Below, in pieces: positions 32,760 to 45,085 of a DNA stretch of 64,000 nucleotides (within the stretch, counting starts at the first letter, position 1; every line of letters begins with the position of its first letter). The notes beneath the pieces are model-generated. The model was not told the origin of the DNA. It did no database searches and saw only the letters and a program-made list of their open reading frames with translations. Source of the DNA: Kingdonia uniflora. Taxonomy: Eukaryota > Streptophyta > Magnoliopsida > Ranunculales > Circaeasteraceae. The position numbers and the translations under genes were made by a program. The stretch covers positions 310,001 to 374,000 of the forward strand of contig JACGCM010002331.1 in assembly GCA_014058105.1 (NCBI GenBank), written 5' to 3'.

Positions 32760-35040
32760 ACAAATTGTGGGCCAAGCACTTTGTTTTAGTGTCCACCAAA
32801 ATATCCTTTAGCCGTTTTGATTCTTAATCGTCTCACACTCCCTCAAACCCCAAATTGATGGGTGCTATAGCTGTCATTATTTGGGCGACCCCATACAGTA
32901 CCATGGCCATTCCCTTCAAGTTTCTTATTTGTCCGAGTAGTTACAAAGTATGGATGCCGAGATCAATCACCATCTAAAACCCAACAACAATTTGAAGATT
33001 GGAATGATCTTTTAGTGGATTTCGAAGATTACCTCTTCGATGCAAGTAGCAGTCAGTTTCTATATTGAGATAGTCATTTCTATAACTTATACCTGCCATT
33101 ACTCTTGTTGGAATCAAATTTGGCAAAAAACTACATAAATATCAACCCATTTTATTGAAAATTTTCCTCTTAGCTACTTGATATCATCACCCATTTTCTT
33201 CAAATCTGTAGACGGCGCCAATTGTGGTCTCCATAACCTCAGATGACACTATTCTTAGGCGGATGCGTAGGGCTTACCTTGGTAACCAGTAAAGGGCACC
33301 ACTCTTCTCTTCTGGTTAACTCTTATGCTTTAATCTCTCATGACAACTTAGGCCACCGGTTAGAGCAAACAAAAATTGGAAAAGATCTTCCTTGGGATTC
33401 CCCTTCTTCTTTGTTTATAGGCTAGGTGGGAACCTTAGGCAGTAGCTTACTTGGCCTTCGTTACAACGGTTTATTTTTATAGAGCACTCAGTTGATTGTC
33501 AAAGCTCTCAAAAAGGGCTGACACACCAATGTACGAGCCCAATAGGGTTCGGTCGGAGGTGTTCCTTCAAGCCCATGCCTGTATTTTGTGCATTGCGCGG
33601 TTCTTGGTGTTATTCTGTAAGTTGGACGAGCTCTTGGACTATATCTTTTCTTCATTGTTTCAAGACTAGGACGAGCTCCGTCCTGGTACTTACCCTTATC
33701 TTATTTAGTTGAGTCATATGAATGGGAGCTCATGCTCCTACAGTAGGAATCTTTATGCATTTGGGAATGTTGTTACCTTTATTTTGTCCTTCTGACAATA
33801 AATCCTTCCAGATTCTAAAAACTATTGCATTCTGTTATAAATCATGTTCGCGAAAGCATCAAATCTCAATAAAATTGAAAAACTAGGGTATCTAGAGTCA
33901 CCCAAAAACTCTCACAAAAACAATTACTCTCTACTAGACAAGCTTCTAACATATATAGCTAAAAGTGGATCGTGCACTCGTGGGTAAACGACCCACGAGA
34001 GACATGATCTATCACATTCTGTTATTAATGATTAAGTATATCACTCAGTGTTGTCAAAATCTTACAATTTACTATTCACATCCAGCATAATTCAAGGGTT
34101 CATTTTTGTGTGAACTTGCATGAATCGTTGGATTCATATCAAATCCTAGTGCTCATCTTCTTGTCCAAAGTTTTCCACCACGACTTAGATATTATTATAG
34201 TGTTAGAATAACATTTGAAAAAAAATAATGCACTTATACAGTAGTATTACAACCATTCACAATCTTCTACATATCTTTGTAATTGATGGATATGTTTTAT
34301 GTGAAAGTAAAGAGATGATAGAGCAAGTTATTTAATAGTTCTTTCTCTAGGTTTGAGCTTACATGCCAGAATTTTGGCTGGCAAGGAGTTTTTATTATTA
34401 TTTTTTATCTATTTTTTAATTTTTTTGTTTGTTTACTAACCCATTATGGGGATTTTATTGGATATTTTAGCAAGTTAGGATGGCAACTATATGAGTCATA
34501 ATTATCTGGGATAGCGGTTGTCAAGAAAATGATTAATGACTACAAAGCTCACTTTGTCACGTTATGAGAAGCTAAACGCCAGGTGATAAATAGTTTTTTA
34601 GTCGCTGCTCCGGAGAGACACCAAAATTGGGTGGACTTTCCTCAACTCTTGTTTTAATAAAGAGGATGTACTCATCATTTGGGTTTTGAATTTGATGAGC
34701 AATTTAGAATCTTTGGTTGGGGGTTTACAGTATCTATTAGGTTTTAAGTTACTAGGCTCCAGCCTCTTGGGGAGATAGCGTCTTCCCGGGAATTTATAAT
34801 CCCACGTAACTTGATATTGTTTGATCTAGCAAGGCTATGACATCCATGGCACATCAGAAATATTTCAATGAGCTTAGGTCTCCTTCTTGGTGGAGAGGCA
34901 CTCTGTCACAAGTGCATAAGTGAGTATTACTACTAGACATGTTGACAAAACCTCCTTGGCACTCTGTTGAAATTTTTCAAAACTTATACCTCTTTTGAGC
35001 CTTGAACCCATGACCTCTTGGTCATCTATTTTATGTGACT
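32760..35040. other. Intergenic, probable retroelement debris
   Basis: No supported gene. The phrase GACGGCGCCAATTGTGG at 33213 resembles a sequence commonly seen inside decayed plant LTR retroelements. Two related words, GTCGTGGGTCGTT (31137) and its inverse at 33990, hint at shared repeat origin with 31 kb. Confidence 0.3.
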
Positions 35041-35049
35041 CCTATACTA

Positions 35050-36335
35050 TAGCCTAAAGTTTAGTCCCACATTGTTTATAAACAATAGATGAACTAAACA
35101 TATAAGGTAGTACCCATGTGACATGTGTGTAACATGTGACATAGAGAGAGTGTATAGTTGTGTGAGTGTGTGAGAGGATTTTATACTTTATACACACTTG
35201 GACCTCTCTCAGGCGGCCCGGTAGGCCGGGCTCGGACTTGGAATTGGGATTGGGCTCTGGAGGCCTTGGGTCCTTTGGGCTTGGGTATCCATAATCTTTT
35301 TAACAAAAAGTTCATTGGGCTTGGGCTTGGTTTATTCCTTAGTCTTGGTCTTCACTTTGTTCTCTCCACCTCTTGAGGAGACCTAATCCTCAGGGACACG
35401 TCCCACACGTTTGGGTATCCATAATCTTTTTAACAAAAAGTTCATTGGGCTTGGGCTTGGTTTATTCCTTAGTCTTGGTCTTCACTTTGTTCTCTCCACC
35501 TCTTGAGGAGACCTAATCCTCAGGGACACGTCCCACACGTTTGAATAAAGAGAGAGCCGTTGGGCAAACTCTCTCTATAAAAACAACTCCTCACCACCTT
35601 CTAAAATAACACAGAACACAACACAACACAACTCTTCTCTCTCTCTCTTGTACGGTTACCTTTGGTGCATACTTCATTCTTACGTAGACTTCCGGGATAA
35701 CTGAAGTCTACTGTATACGTTACGCTCGTTGTATCCTGGAAAGAGATCAGACCTTCGTTACCTTACCCGAGGTAGGTCGAAATACTCTTTAAAGAGAGTG
35801 CGACCCACGCCTCGAGTAATCACAACCTCTCTCTCTTGTTGTAGGCGCTGTACCGGTGTTAGTTCTTTCTTGCTACTGCCTGAAACTACAAAGTTTAAAC
35901 TGCGGTGTTACCTCCTGTTTGTCCAAAGTTTAAACTGCGCTGTTACCGGAGTTCACTATCTGTTGCTGTTGTAATAACTAAGTTCCTGTGCTACTGAAAC
36001 TGCCGTCTGCACTACTGTAGTGACTGCCGACTGCCTGTAATACTTGCTATTTATCGGAGCCGAAACCTGCCTTACCCAACAGCTCTTGCTGCCTGAACTT
36101 GCGCTACCAATCCAACGGTTTTTGCTGCTGAACCAACATGTTATTCTTGTGTTAATCCATTGCCTTATTACCGGAGTTTACCTAATACTTCCTGCCGGTA
36201 TAATTGTTGCTACTCATTACCAGAACAGCAACTGAGTTACTGCTGCTCTTTATTGTTGCTGAAAACGTTGCTGCTATATACCGTGCTATTGCTCAATCAA
36301 AGGGAAAGCTATACTTACAAGTTCATAAGACTTAA
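35050..36335 (+). repeat. LTR-like repeat, copy A
   Basis: Begins near AGTTTAGTCCCACATTG, a common start form for plant LTRs. It contains GCCGTTGGGCAAACTCTCT followed by a TATAAAAA box (35576), then TGTATCCTGG, CGAAATACTCTTTAAAGAGA, CGCCTCGAGTAATC, a long CTG-rich tract, and ends near GTTCATAAG (36327). The same ordered landmarks recur at 40.7-41.64 kb. The two copies are clearly diverged. No gag or pol was recognised between them. Confidence 0.6.
35281..35540. repeat. Perfect 130-bp tandem duplication
   Basis: 35281-35410 and 35411-35540 are identical over the full 130 bp as read by eye. Given how diverged the two LTR-like copies are, this duplication must be recent or an assembly artefact. 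It lies just upstream of the TATA box. Confidence 0.9.
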
Positions 36336-37494
36336 CCTATTTGTTTACACACTCTTATCACTATATGACACTCTTGTCACTAGTAAGAACCAATTGGATC
36401 CTATTCTCATGAAGACAAGTTCCCAATCAGCAGCAAAGCATTTTATTGCTAGATCTGTGGACAAAAATCTCCTCGTTAACGTCACTCCGGTGGATATAAT
36501 ATATTTTTTTTCTTTCCATTTTCTGAACTCTTTTGTGTCTTGATCTATTTGGAGGTTAACTAGATCAAACACACAACAAAAGTTACTTGTTCTTTTACTT
36601 AACTAGATCTCAAACATTAGGAATAACATTTTAACAAAGTAATTAATCTCTCTTTCTCTCCCTATTTTATGAAACTGGGAGGGAGGGACTTTGTCAATAG
36701 TTAAGGATAAAGTAAACAAATACCAGCCATCCAGACGTTCTAGTTGCAACAAGATGGGGTTGTTCAATTTAACAAGAACTAAATGAAGCAGAATGAAAAG
36801 TTCCGAGTTGAGGTTCAATTTTATAAGAGGTAGGGCGGAATTTTGTCAATTATTGGGGGTAAGGTTTACAAATCAGGAAGTAGACTAGGCTGTGACTGTT
36901 TCATCCTTTATTAAATTCCGATCTATGGGGTCTGACTTAACCCCAGTTTGCATTGCAAAAACAGTTGCAAAATGGGGTTGTTCAATTTGACCAAAATTAG
37001 AGGAAACCAGACGCAATAGCTCTAACAAGTGAAAAATAAAAGAACATGTCTAGATTAGCAAATTAGCGATAATAAGTGGAACAAATGGTCTGGACCTAAC
37101 CAGAACCCAAATCCAAACCCCCTTACCCAGAACTATTTCACTTGCATCAATGCCCAATTGAATTCTATTATCACTACATTAGAAGGGTTTGGTGAACAGT
37201 AATAGGGACACTGATCTGTAGCATCTGACAAAGACGAGTCAACCATACTCTCGTTGATCACGCCCTTTTTATCACTTGAAATGTTGGTCGGGTTCTCGTA
37301 GCATTCATAGAGGACTGAGAAGGTGTTTAGCTAAGACTTCAAGTGTTAAATGATAAATTAATGCTCGACAATTGATGCCAGAATAATGTGCCATGTTGTA
37401 GATATTCTTCTTCTGTATCTTTTTTTTCCTTTTTCCTTTCCATTGATTTGGAGGTGTTTTTGGACATCAATACATTAAACAATAAAATCTCTTA

Positions 37495-37540
37495 ATTGAT
37501 AATTGATAATTGATAATTGATAATTGATAATTGATAAATA
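37495..37540. repeat. (TTGATAA)n microsatellite
   Basis: Six consecutive copies of a 7-base unit TTGATAA, perfect. Confidence 0.9.
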
Positions 37541-37771
37541 GACCATCAACTTAAAACTCACTACCTGCTAACTAGCTTATGTTAATAGAAAGGTCTACCA
37601 GTTTTTTCTTTTCTTTTCTTACTTCTGAATTCACCCTGAAGGAAGTAAATATTTAAAGTAGGGATACCGAGTTAGGGTTGTAATATGAAATTCTCTCTAT
37701 TTGAGTAACTATATTATACATCAGAAATTGTAGACCTTCTCGTTTTAAAGAAATCCCTCACATTTAGTACT

Positions 37772-37912
37772 CTTCAAATTATTTGTTATCCTGCCCTAGA
37801 TTCAAGACTTTTTTTTCTTCAAAATATCCCTCCATCCTCGCCGCCTTCAAATTATTTGTTATCCTGTCCTAGATTCAAGACTGTTTTTCCAAATATCCCT
37901 CCATCCTCGCCG
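37772..37912. repeat. 73-bp tandem duplication
   Basis: CTTCAAATTATTTGTTATCC begins both copies (37772 and 37845). Each ends in AATATCCCTCCATCCTCGCCG. The copies differ mainly in T-run length. Confidence 0.85.
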
Positions 37913-39744
37913 AATTGATTCGGAGAGAAGGATACATTTCCAAATGTTTTGAGTAGTTATGTCATGTTTAAGCATGGGAGTGCCCTGTAAGTACTGGACT
38001 ATTACATACTTTGAGCCTGACAATGGTAGTATGTTTCCTGAGATTTAAGTTATTGGCTTCTGAGTAAATCTATGCTGTTTTATCCCGTGTTTCTTTAGCA
38101 ATTCTTCAAAGGAAGGAAGTGCTTGCTAATTTTAGAGTACATCGAGTGTTGACGCTTGGACATCCAGTTCAACTTCCCATATATTCAGGACTGCTTTCTT
38201 TGGGTTCAGCAAAATTCCATTAGCGTATACCAATCTACTTTTCTACAAGTTCACATCTTTGCAAATTGATACCGTTCCAGATAATTCAACCTTGGGCCTG
38301 TTTAATATATCTCTTATGATTCGACTGTTTTTATTAGGTAAAGCTAAATCGAGGTATCATTTTATAGTTTTGTTAGAGCATGGGAAGCAAATTCACAAAA
38401 ATAAGGTTTTTCAGGCTAGCTATCGTTAAAATTGGGTGAATTCCGAGAAAATCAATAACGATATGTGGCGACTGATTTTGATGCTAGGTATCAGTGGCCC
38501 ACATAAATCAAATATAAAAGATATATTAAAAAATTACTTATATATTTGATTTAAATCTTTAGTAAATAAAAATATAAAAAAAAATGTGTTTGTACGCCAA
38601 TTCAATTGGCGCACAATTATTATTTTTATTAAAAATATATATATATATTAAAAACTGACATCATCCCCACCCTGAAAAATGCAATTTTTTTAGCTCTACC
38701 TATATGTCAGATTTTTATTGAATTTGTACCTACGTGGCTTACTAACTTAGCGAGGCTGCTGCCCATACTCTTACCTTGAGGTATTTTGGGATAGAAATCT
38801 ATGTTTGACTAAGAAAAGTCCATGAATGTGGTCATTTGACCAATACCCGGGGTACTCGAAACGATAAATGTGATCACCTGACCAACACGGGTTTGAAATG
38901 ATGAAAATATCCAAACTTTTGGGGTATTAATGAATCATTTTTGGGGACTAGTATTGGATCTCTCATTCAATTAAGGAAACTGTATGTGACAGATATCCGC
39001 AATTGCGTGACGAGTCTGGTTGAGTACTTGAGTTGTTGATGTGCAATATTCGTGTCAAATGGTCTTAACATTGGGTTTATGCCCATATTGCTGATATGAA
39101 TTATCTAAAGGTGGACAGCTTTTATTTTTCTAGCATCATTTTTTCTCTTTAGCTTTGAAAAAACATAGGTTGCTCTGGTGCGGATTGAAAAGAATATACT
39201 TACACTACGAAAATTTAAATTCACCACTGGAGGAGCTCTTGAAAGGAATTTCCAGTTACTAAACCTTTCTTATAAAAGAGAATCCAAGGTACTATAGAAA
39301 GATTTTTTCTTGTAAGCAATAGAAAGCTTATAGACGTAACATTACAATTCATTAATACTGGCCAACAAACAACATTTTTTAAGGTTGAGTTCATTGTAAG
39401 ATTTTTTTTATATGAGCATCTCCTGTACTTTTGCCTGTATATCTGGTGCTTTAATGAACCATGCTGGTGATATTGTCTTCTAACAAATGCTCAAGCAATC
39501 TGTTCTTAGATTTCTGCTACTAGGCAACCCCAAAGTCATAAATACTATTCGATTATTGTTGACAGCTTTTGGTTTTTGTTTCAAGTTGATTTGAGATGCC
39601 TTGAGTTTGGACTCATAAATATAGTAGTTGTGTAGGTCAAATTGTATTGAAGTGGGACATTGTTTGCGCATATTTATCTATTTTTATTTTGCTAGGTTAA
39701 CTGCGTAAAGATGCCTAAGCTGTTATGTTTTTCCTTAATTGCAG

Positions 39745-39840
39745 AGTGGAGACGACAGACATGAAAGGGCTGAAGAAGATCGAAGAACACTGACCCGTCA
39801 CCGCCACCAAGTCCTCAAGCAATTCATTCTTATTTTGTGA
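39745..39840 (+). CDS. Candidate terminal exon of an unrecognised gene
   Basis: A strong acceptor (TTTTTCCTTAATTGCAG) is followed by 31 codons in frame to TGA: a basic, Arg/His/Glu-rich tail containing DDRHERAEEDRRTLTRHRH and ending QFILIL. After the stop the sequence becomes AT-rich, with AAATAAAAAAC as a possible polyadenylation signal. No upstream exon was identified in the preceding 3.4 kb and the family is not recognised. It may be an intron-exon boundary surviving from a host gene broken by the surrounding repeats. Confidence 0.3.
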   Translation, partial: SGDDRHERAEEDRRTLTRHRHQVLKQFILIL

Positions 39841-40079
39841 CAGAAGGGGGGAAAATAAAAAACTTAAGATCCAACATTTTGATTCCCCACCAAAAGTAAA
39901 TTAAAGTGAAATATGTGGGTGAACATTGTGTGCTTGTTATTTTTCAAGTTTTTTTAGAAGTTTCGTTTCATGAAACCAATAATATCAGTTCATAGCTTTT
40001 GCATGCAGTGACTGTCAATTTCATCATCACTCATGAAAACAGATATGCATAGCTCTGAGTTCACTGGAGACCCTTGTCT

Positions 40080-40301
40080 TTTATTATCTTATTTTTGCTT
40101 GTCAACTCCAAATCTCTCTCTGCCGTAATTTATGGGTACTCAAGAGAGAGTCTCGTCGCTCACCTCTCCCCTAATGACTGTAATACTGGTACTAGTAGTA
40201 GCTGGTTTGAGTCATTGTTGCTTTTACTTCTCTTTACAACTTCTTGGGTTTTGTTTTGCTTTTTAACTTTATCGATATTTGAACATTGGTTGTCTTTATT
40301 T
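40080..40301 (+). other. Open frame resembling a GPI-anchored protein C-terminus
   Basis: The frame reads SKSLSAVIYGYSRESLVAHL, SPNDCNTGTSSSW, then a long hydrophobic stretch (LLLLLLFTTSWVLFCFL). Small residues before a terminal hydrophobic segment are the form of a GPI-attachment signal. There is no ATG in frame at a suitable place and no clear acceptor upstream. It could be a last exon of a host gene or a chance frame in T-rich DNA. Confidence 0.25.
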
Positions 40302-40699
40302 TAGTGAGGGGTCTATCTAGTCTTTTGCATTTTTGTTTTGATGATTTTTCATTTTTTGCTTGCTTTTGTGACTGTCGGTGATGTCGTTGAGTATGACATT
40401 TTATTTCTTACATTTGCTTACTACTATTTCACTGATTCTTACTTCTTTTTGGAACTCTCTATGCCTATTTTAGCTTTTGGTTAGGCAATGATGGCTTTGA
40501 AATTTAAACTGGATTGAGATTCTCTAAATTTGATCTGATGGCAAGGCTTAGTTGAAAATGGATCCTGAGTCTTTACTAGCCGGATTTGTATCCTTTTGCA
40601 ATACCATAATGTTGGATTTTTTAAAAAACTCTTGCAACAAAGTTCTGTTATGTGCTTAGGCTTTTTATCATCTTATGGTTGAGTCTTTTTACTCTCTCA

Positions 40700-41640
40700 G
40701 CTAGAGACTTAATCTTTACAGAGACTTGATCTAATTGTTTCTAAAACGCATGCACGTTTGTATAGAGCCGTTGCAACTCTCTTCTTATAAAAGGTTTTGT
40801 TTTTACCACTTTTAAAATAAGAACAAGTCATTTTCATCGTCTCTCCCACATAAACTGACATTGTTCATCAGTTAATCTCTCTCTTCTCATTAAGATTTCT
40901 CTGGTTTCTCTTTGAGGTGCAAAAAACCAATCAAGTACGTTGTCTCCGGGTACCGTGACTTTCGTATACAGCTCGTTGTATCCTAGGAGAGACTCGACTT
41001 CTTAAACCTGTACCTGAGGTTGCCGAAATACTCTTTAAAGAGAGTGTGTTCCACGCCTCGAGCAATCGCAATTCTATTGTTCTTTCTCTTTTGTTACAGG
41101 CGTTGTTACCGGTGTTGTTTCTTGCTACTGAAACTGAAACTGCCTTCTCTTGCTGCTATTTGTCGGAGAACAAATTGCTCTTTCTTGCTACTGTGACTGC
41201 CGCCTGTATTTGCTACTGTTTGCCGGAGTTTACTTACTATTTACAATAGAAACTACCTCAAATTCAGACCTGCTGTACAGCTGTTGCTACCTCAAATTCA
41301 GACCTGAAACTGACTTGTTACCTTTTGTTTACTGCTGCTGTTTGCCCGAAGTACAAACAGTGCAATTGCTGTTGTTCATTACCGGAGTTCACCAACTGTT
41401 GTGGTTGTGATAACTGAGTTCTTCTGCTACTGAAACTGTTACTTCCTGCTGCTATTTCCTGACACTGCAAACCAGAAAACAGAACTGATTTTGTAGTTAC
41501 CATTACTGCAACTCATCCCGTAGTTACTGTTGTTGTACAACTCAGTCACTGTTATTCACTACCAGAGTTATTGCTGCTGTTTACGAAACTGAAAATTGTT
41601 GTTGCTCAATTAAGAAGGAAAACTATTTTTTCAGGTTCAT
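40700..41640 (+). repeat. LTR-like repeat, copy B
   Basis: Carries the same landmarks as copy A in the same order: GCCGTTGCAACTCTCT, TATAAAA (40786), TCGTTGTATCCTAGGAGAG, CGAAATACTCTTTAAAGAG, CGCCTCGAGCAATC, a CTG-rich tract and a GTTCATAAG end (41632). It lacks the 130-bp duplication and most of the upstream part. Direct orientation relative to copy A fits an old LTR pair or two related solo LTRs. Confidence 0.6.
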
Positions 41641-42630
41641 AAGTTTAATATTTTTACACATAATCCGTTAGGGTTTGTGCTCCATTAGGTTTTGATGGGT
41701 GGCCGCCGTATGGGTGTTGAGTTGATCCCAGAACGTTGGGGGCGTGGTCCCTAGAATCTACTCAAAGAACCTGGCGGGTAGGGATTAGCTTAGTGGCATT
41801 TTATCATCATTGTGCCGGATAAACTATGTGCTTATACTCATTGCTAACTCAAAAATTTATTTACATTTCCACCATTGACATCTCTTTCCATTATAAGATA
41901 TAAGAAAACCCCATCACTTATTGCATTATGTATTATCATGTCTCACGAGTAACTTGAACTTGTAGGGCTCACCATAGAGTAATCCTTCCTCTATCTGTAT
42001 CTGTATTTGTTCTTGAGTTTGTGTTCACATTGTTTTGTACTCTATTGCAAGCAACTGAAAAATAATTAGGTCACTGAAGGCATCAACAATTAGTTCAAAC
42101 GTTGACTTTTCCATCTGCAGGGCTGAAGCTATGATTTTCGGTGGCCCCAAGAGCAGGAAACTCGCAAAATGGTGAGCCATATTTGAAAGAAAAAAAAAAA
42201 GTAGTTTAATTATGGACGTTCCTCAACTTTGTCATGAAGGAGTCGTCCTAGTTATTTAATGTTTCAAAGTATATTGACCAACGGGACCGGTTAGGACTGG
42301 GAAACTTTAATGGTTTTGGTGCTAGGGTACTCCCACCGTACCATTTTCTCTATTTTCTTCGGTTCTTTTAGCTCTATCCGGCTTCAAAACATCATTATCT
42401 TTTTTTGGTAAACCAGGGTAAATCCTAGAGTCATAATTCATCACCATTTGCCAAACTAATCCCTGAGTACATAAGACTCGCGTCAACTCACATGCCAAGT
42501 AAGTTAGGATAAATCATTGCGAGTGGCCCCTTATTAAAACATCATCATCCCAGTATGTCAAAACATATATGTGGTGATTCCAAACACATACTGAAGTGAT
42601 GAAGCAAATTTTTTTTTGTACATGTTAGGT
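41641..42630. other. Intergenic, nothing recognised
   Basis: About 1 kb of sequence. A GC-richer patch at 41700-41800 resembles decayed retroelement sequence. No gene or element end was recognised until E1 begins. Confidence 0.35.
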
Positions 42631-42639
42631 TATGAGAAT

Positions 42640-45085
42640 GGGGAGGGATTCGCCTACACACCATTTTTGCTACACTCATGCTACACTCATTCCTCACCAC
42701 ACAACTGTGATATTTTTAAGAGGGAAAATGGGATGATGTGGCGAAAATGAATGACGTGGAAGAAATTCAAATTGTGACATCTCTCCTCTGTTGTACTCTA
42801 CCCTCTCAAATCAGTCACTCTCTCTCCCTCAACTCTAACTTTCTCTCTTTCTCTCTCTTTCTCTCAACCACAACAAAAGGTGAGCGATCACCGGCTAAAG
42901 TTCCGTTAGTGGTGAATCCATCTCAAATCGTCTGCCCTCTCAAATTATTCTCTCACTCTTTCTTTTTCTCTCTTTCTTCAAAACTCTTTCTCGGATCTGC
43001 GTTTCATCCCTTTTTCAGAACGATTAGTGACCTTGAAGAACGCCTTCAAGAACAAATACAAACAGGTTAGTAGGGTGTAACTTTTGTTGGTAATTAATGT
43101 TGAATTATTGTGTTACAATTTTGTTAGTGTTTTTTTAGTATGAAATGCTTTCACCAACAACTCATTTGTCAATGCCCATCAATATCGACAATATGACGGT
43201 AGGCAGTAATGTCGATCACCATGTTTTCGATAATATAACTATGTGTTTTTATCTCGATGACTGCCAATAACGACACATTATTCTCGATTCTTTTAAAAAT
43301 ATATTCACTACTCGACAATAAATTGTCAATTTATGCATTGATCGGCAATTTATGAGGTGTCAAAATTGTCGATCACCATGTTTTCGATAATATAACTGTC
43401 GATTAATTGATTGAGTTGATAATGAAGTCTAATTATGACATGTGTATATTTCAGGGAATGAGGAGCAAAAAATGAAGAGCAGAAGGAATACCACATGAAA
43501 GAAGAGTTGTGTAATGAAATATCATAATGCATCCTCAATGTAATATTATATAATTAATTATTATGGCTGCCCTATTAATGGACCCATTATATTTTTCAAC
43601 TGTGCTACCTTTGTAAAAAAAATTGCTTCAAATTTCATATTTGATGACTACTATGCCATGAATATGGATTGATATAGTATGTGTAATTGTCGACTCAGAT
43701 TGAGCATCAATAATCTTCATAAGTTTGCAATATAAATCAATTGATATACGAATTGCCGATTCAATGGTAGTCAACAATTTCTAGATTAATAGTCACTCCA
43801 AAGTTCAAATATTGTAGCCAAGCAATTGTTAATTAGAGTACTACTCAGAATTTTTTAATGCACATCCAAAACGAATATTACCTATTAAATTGTCGAATAG
43901 ATGTATACTCGAAAATAAATAGGTGAGGCTACACATCAAAATAAACGACGGTATACACTACAGTAATTGTCGACTAGTAGACATTTCGAGAATTTAATAT
44001 GTTCGGCAAGTATAGCTAAATTGCAATCTATATAAGGCAAACACCAAAAAATTGATTTAGAAGTAACAATAAGGGCGGCAGGAAAGAATAGAACGCAACC
44101 AAGAGTATTTAATCACAAAAGCAATTGTTTTGTACATAAATACTATTACATTAGATCATTCAAATGGATGGCAACATGTCCTTCATTAATAAGCCATAAA
44201 TACTATTACATGACATTGAGGATGTATTATGATATTTTATTACACAACTCTTCTTCCATGTGGTCTTCCTCGTGCTCCCCATTCCCTAAAATATACACAT
44301 GTCATAATTAGACTTCATTACCAACTCAATCAATTAATCGACAGCTATATTATCGAAAACATGGTGATCGACAATTTAACACTTCATAAATTGTCGATTT
44401 ATGTATAAATCGACAATTTTGACACTTCATAAATTGTTGATCAGTGCAAAAATTTATAATTTATTATCGACCAATGCATAAATTGACAATTTTGGCACTT
44501 CATAAATTATCGATCAATGCATAAATTGTCGTAATGCGTCATTTCGACAATAACATGTCGACTATGTACTGTACGATTTTTTTTTAATTTATAGAGAAGA
44601 AATTGGGAGAATTTTGCACACCACTCACCTGTTGGTAGATGTTGGGATGTTGTGTTTGTTGGTAGATATTGGGATGCCGTCCACTAGCCTGTTAAATCAA
44701 GCAAAATAATCAATATGCCTACACAGATTTCCTCTGTAGCACAGTTTTGACATCACATTCACGGAAATGCAGTTTCCCAACAAGGACATAAACTGAGAAA
44801 TGATCATACCTTAACCAGAGGTAGATAAAGAGAGTATGAGAATTTAATAGGAATTTGAATTTTGGATTGAGAAAGACTGAGTGATTGAGTGGAGGGAAGC
44901 CAGAAGAGAGATAATGAAATTTGAATTTGGAGTGAGAGAGGCTTAGAGAGAGAGAGAGAGAGTGATTGAGTAGAGTGAGTGAGTTGAGTGAGATTCCACG
45001 TGAGATGCCAGGTCAGATTGGTGTGTGGTTAGGAGAGAGTGTAGGAGGTGTGTAGTGAAATTGGTGTGTAGGGGAATCCTCTCCC
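42640..45085. mobile_element. E1: foldback-type Mutator-like element
   Basis: Left end GGGGAGGGATTCGCC then TACACACC; inverted right end GGGAGAGGATTCCCC then TACACACC. The left arm (42640-43560) and right arm (44180-45085) are largely inverted copies: both contain GTCGATTAATTGATTGAGTTG, AATGAAGTCTAATTATGACA and AAGAGTTGTGTAAT in opposite directions. A loop of about 600 bp separates them. The right arm closely resembles the right end of E2 (53.14-53.64 kb), so E1 is probably a non-autonomous relative of E2. No transposase frame is present. Long inverted arms point to the Mutator superfamily; that assignment comes from E2. Confidence 0.75.

Larger units (their letters stand above)
36336..39744. 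other. Region between LTR-like copies, no recognised gene
   Basis: About 3.4 kb without gag, protease, RT or integrase motifs. It includes a direct repeat around ATGGGGTTGTTCAATTT (36752 and 36974), a 7-bp microsatellite, a 73-bp duplication and a short palindrome, listed separately. It may be intron sequence of the gene whose candidate last exon begins at 39745. Confidence 0.4.

Noticed and set aside
35729..36543. Leu/Tyr/Cys-rich frames in LTR-like copy A
   Set aside because: They arise from CTG-rich repeat DNA and are not shared in frame with copy B.
37495..37540. CRISPR-like array
   Set aside because: The unit is 7 bases with no spacers, in plant DNA. It is a microsatellite.
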